Source: JBNKEI01 sp050288705 (lineage in GTDB: Bacteria; Myxococcota; Myxococcia; Myxococcales; UBA5297). Taken from it: a stretch of DNA of 8,465 nucleotides. Positions 7,388 to 8,465 of the stretch are shown here, piece by piece (positions within the stretch are counted from its first letter, which is position 1; each line of letters opens with the position of its first letter). The notes under the pieces are model-generated. The model did no database searches, was not told the origin of the DNA, and worked only from the letters and a program-made list of their open reading frames with translations. The translations under genes and the position numbers were made by a program. The stretch is from the NCBI GenBank assembly GCA_050288705.1, contig JBNKEI010000003.1, positions 1 to 8,465 on the forward strand, in the 5' to 3' direction.

Positions 7388-8178
7388 AGGTAGCAATAAC
7401 CTATCTGGCACTGACCATGATATGCGCCAGTGGATGGGCTGAAGAAAAAAGTGTACTGACCTCCCCAGAGGAAGCGCCGGTTTCAGATTTTTACCAGGGG
7501 CTTTCCAATGAACAGACTAATCTCCGCTATCCTGGTGAATCGGAGCGAAGTTACTTTTTGGAGCTAAACGGAGGACTGTTTGGCCCAGAAATCGATCGAG
7601 AAAATGGGCTAAATGGAAATCCGTTCCAAGAAGTATTTGGCACGAATAGGAAGATGTGGATGTTTGGAGGAGAGCTAGATTACCAAATTTGGCAAGTGGT
7701 TGGTTCGCTTTCTATTGGATTAGCAGTCGATTATGCATCCATTTATGGGCACGGAATTGCTTCGCAACAAGGAGAAAGATCGCCTGATTCCACCACTTTG
7801 AAGATAGTGCCAGTACGAGGATTACTGGTGTATCGTTTTGATTGGTTCGCGCGGCATTTAGGGGTCCCATTGGTGCCTTTTGGAAAGGCAGGATTAGCTT
7901 ATTCATTTTGGTGGGCCACTGATGGTAACGACGACGTAGCGCGTTTTGAAGAAGGAAAAGCTTCAGGAGGCAAGTGGGGATATCAAATTGCCGGTGGGCT
8001 CGCACTGGAGCTAAATTTCTTCGACCCGCTTCTAGGGCGAGAATTTGATCGTGATTTTGGGGTGAATTCGGCCTTCCTGAATGCGCAATATGTACGGCTC
8101 ACAATAGACAATTTTGGCAAAGAGGGTCTGAATCTTTCCGGCGATACTTGGCTTTTTGGTTTGGGGTTTGAATTCTAA
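7384..8178 (+). CDS. Outer-membrane beta-barrel protein (MXAN_2562-like)
   Basis: A 264-residue protein with a short Sec signal peptide, MKVAITYLAL followed by cleavage probably after GWA at residue 19. Cys14 is not in a proper lipobox, so a lipoprotein is unlikely. After an acidic linker the mature chain shows alternating hydrophobic/polar strands rich in Gly, Tyr, Phe and Trp (for example YFLELNGGLFG, MWMFGGELDY, AGGLALELNFF) and ends with LFGLGFEF. A terminal aromatic residue at the end of a strand is the usual BAM recognition signal, so an outer-membrane barrel of about eight strands is expected from the size. The 4-nt overlap with the MYXO-CTERM gene implies paired production; as I recall it, the MXAN_2561/MXAN_2562 adjacency in myxobacteria is the same. 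Whether it is a pore, a structural barrel or a partner of the anchored protein cannot be told from sequence. Confidence 0.78.
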   Translation: MKVAITYLALTMICASGWAEEKSVLTSPEEAPVSDFYQGLSNEQTNLRYPGESERSYFLELNGGLFGPEIDRENGLNGNPFQEVFGTNRKMWMFGGELDYQIWQVVGSLSIGLAVDYASIYGHGIASQQGERSPDSTTLKIVPVRGLLVYRFDWFARHLGVPLVPFGKAGLAYSFWWATDGNDDVARFEEGKASGGKWGYQIAGGLALELNFFDPLLGREFDRDFGVNSAFLNAQYVRLTIDNFGKEGLNLSGDTWLFGLGFEF

Positions 8179-8425
8179 AATGAACATTGCAAACTCAATT
8201 TACGACGCCGCGTTTTAGTATTAGCCGTCAGACCATGCTTTATTTAGAAAGGGTGGCGATTTGTACGCCCAAAATGCGGGTTTAGATTTAAACAGGATGG
8301 GATAATTACTAAAGAAGAGGCAGCAAGTATCTACTCGCCCGTCCGTACCCTGACAAGGTGCCACGAAGTGTAGAAACTCCGTAACGATAGCGCCTAAGAA
8401 GGCGCTTATGTTAACGGAGAAAAAA
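8179..8425 (+). other. Non-coding region between the operon and the next gene
   Basis: This 247-base stretch follows the stop of the barrel gene. I see no clear intrinsic terminator: the only GC hairpin followed by Ts (8205-8216) has a three-pair stem. A GATAAT at 8301-8306 could be a -10 box but has no matching -35, so it is not called separately. The last 50 bases form the strong leader hairpin described at 8377-8419. The next gene could therefore have its own promoter within this region, or be reached by read-through. Confidence 0.55.
8377..8419 (+). promoter_or_regulatory. Leader hairpin that sequesters the ribosome-binding site of the last gene
   Basis: CTCCGTAAC (8377-8385) pairs with GTTAACGGAG (8410-8419), leaving one bulged A. 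After a 3x3 internal loop, AGCGCC (8389-8394) pairs with GGCGCT (8401-8406) around the loop TAAGAA. This makes 15 pairs in total. The 3' arm ends in GGAG, six bases before the ATG at 8426, so the Shine-Dalgarno is base-paired in this fold. That is the layout of a translational switch such as a riboswitch expression platform, a ribosomal-protein-type autoregulatory leader or an RNA thermometer. I recognise no known riboswitch aptamer upstream. The pairing is seen; regulation is inferred. Confidence 0.6.
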
Positions 8426-8465
8426 ATGGAACGGTTGGAAGAATTAAGAGCAAAGCGGCAGTGGA
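8426..8465 (+). CDS. 5' end of a rightward gene, product unknown (partial)
   Basis: ATG at 8426 follows GGAG (8416-8419) at a six-base spacing and opens thirteen complete codons to the window edge. The residues, MERLEELRAKRQW, are highly charged and helix-like, with no signal peptide. The start is supported by the ribosome-binding site and the leader hairpin around it. The fragment is too short to name, and whether it belongs to the same transcription unit as the operon is unknown. Confidence 0.55.
   Translation, partial: MERLEELRAKRQW

Noticed and set aside
6078..8005. Minus-strand open frames of 65-112 codons opposite the end of the large gene and the two envelope genes
   Set aside because: Shadows of the plus-strand coding sequence; the plus-strand products have signal peptides and recognisable architecture.
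8205..8216. ACG-CCG-CGT followed by TTT as an intrinsic terminator after the barrel gene
   Set aside because: Only three base pairs and a short T run; too weak to call.
8255..8269. GGCG/CGCC small hairpin in the non-coding region
   Set aside because: A four-pair stem with a seven-base loop and no T tract; expected by chance.
8301..8306. GATAAT as a promoter -10 for the last gene
   Set aside because: No -35-like hexamer at 16-18 bp upstream; kept only as a remark.
8328..8376. Guanidine-type or other known riboswitch upstream of the leader hairpin
   Set aside because: Short resemblances such as GTACCC and GGTGCC do not build the conserved core of any class I know.
1..8465. CRISPR array, insertion sequence, tRNA or rRNA genes
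   Set aside because: No regularly spaced direct repeats, transposase motifs, terminal inverted repeats or cloverleaf/rRNA signatures were seen.

Overview
The window looks like a chromosomal segment from a Myxococcota or related former 'deltaproteobacterial' lineage. The strongest clue is the gene at 6401-7387. It encodes a secreted protein ending in a MYXO-CTERM type sorting tail (Gly-Cys motif, hydrophobic segment, Arg/Lys end). It is followed directly by an outer-membrane beta-barrel gene. As I remember the families, this pair resembles the Myxococcus MXAN_2561 (MYXO-CTERM-anchored) and MXAN_2562 (outer-membrane beta-barrel) families; I could not search to confirm it. Base composition looks mid-40s % G+C by eye, well below classical myxobacteria, so an uncultivated or low-GC relative is more likely than Myxococcus itself.

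Layout. Positions 1-63 hold the 5' end of a leftward gene. Positions 64-382 are a divergent control region containing a perfect 7-bp inverted repeat (179-200), placed in the spacer and over the -10 of a candidate rightward promoter. Positions 383-8178 are a tight three-gene rightward operon: a 1997-residue cytoplasmic protein, then after 24 nt the MYXO-CTERM protein, then with a 4-nt ATGA overlap the beta-barrel protein. Positions 8179-8425 are non-coding and end in a long hairpin (8377-8419) whose 3' arm contains the ribosome-binding site of the last gene. That gene starts at 8426 and runs off the window.

The centrepiece is the 1997-residue protein. Its middle part (about 440-1041) is a fold-type I PLP aminotransferase. 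It has the full catalytic set: N727, D755, Y758, K800, R808 and a candidate substrate Arg, R1009. The spacings N-D (28), D-Y (3) and K-R (8) equal those of aspartate aminotransferase. Its C-terminal part (about 1284-1997) is a PEPCK/HPr-kinase-superfamily P-loop module. A Tyr (1442), Lys (1448) and His (1467) are spaced 6 and 19 residues apart, exactly as Y207, K213 and H232 are in E. coli PEP carboxykinase, followed by a P-loop (1487-1494) and a candidate metal Asp (1523). Aminotransferase plus PEPCK in one chain suggests, as a hypothesis only, coupling of transamination to an oxaloacetate/PEP-type reaction or to a phosphorylation. The N-terminal 440 residues are unrecognised.

How the genes may work together: tight packing argues for co-expression of a cytoplasmic two-headed enzyme with a surface-anchored fibronectin-like protein and an outer-membrane barrel. 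That could be an envelope modification or export system, or a conserved but uncharacterised myxobacterial locus. The link between enzyme and envelope proteins is inferred from gene order alone.
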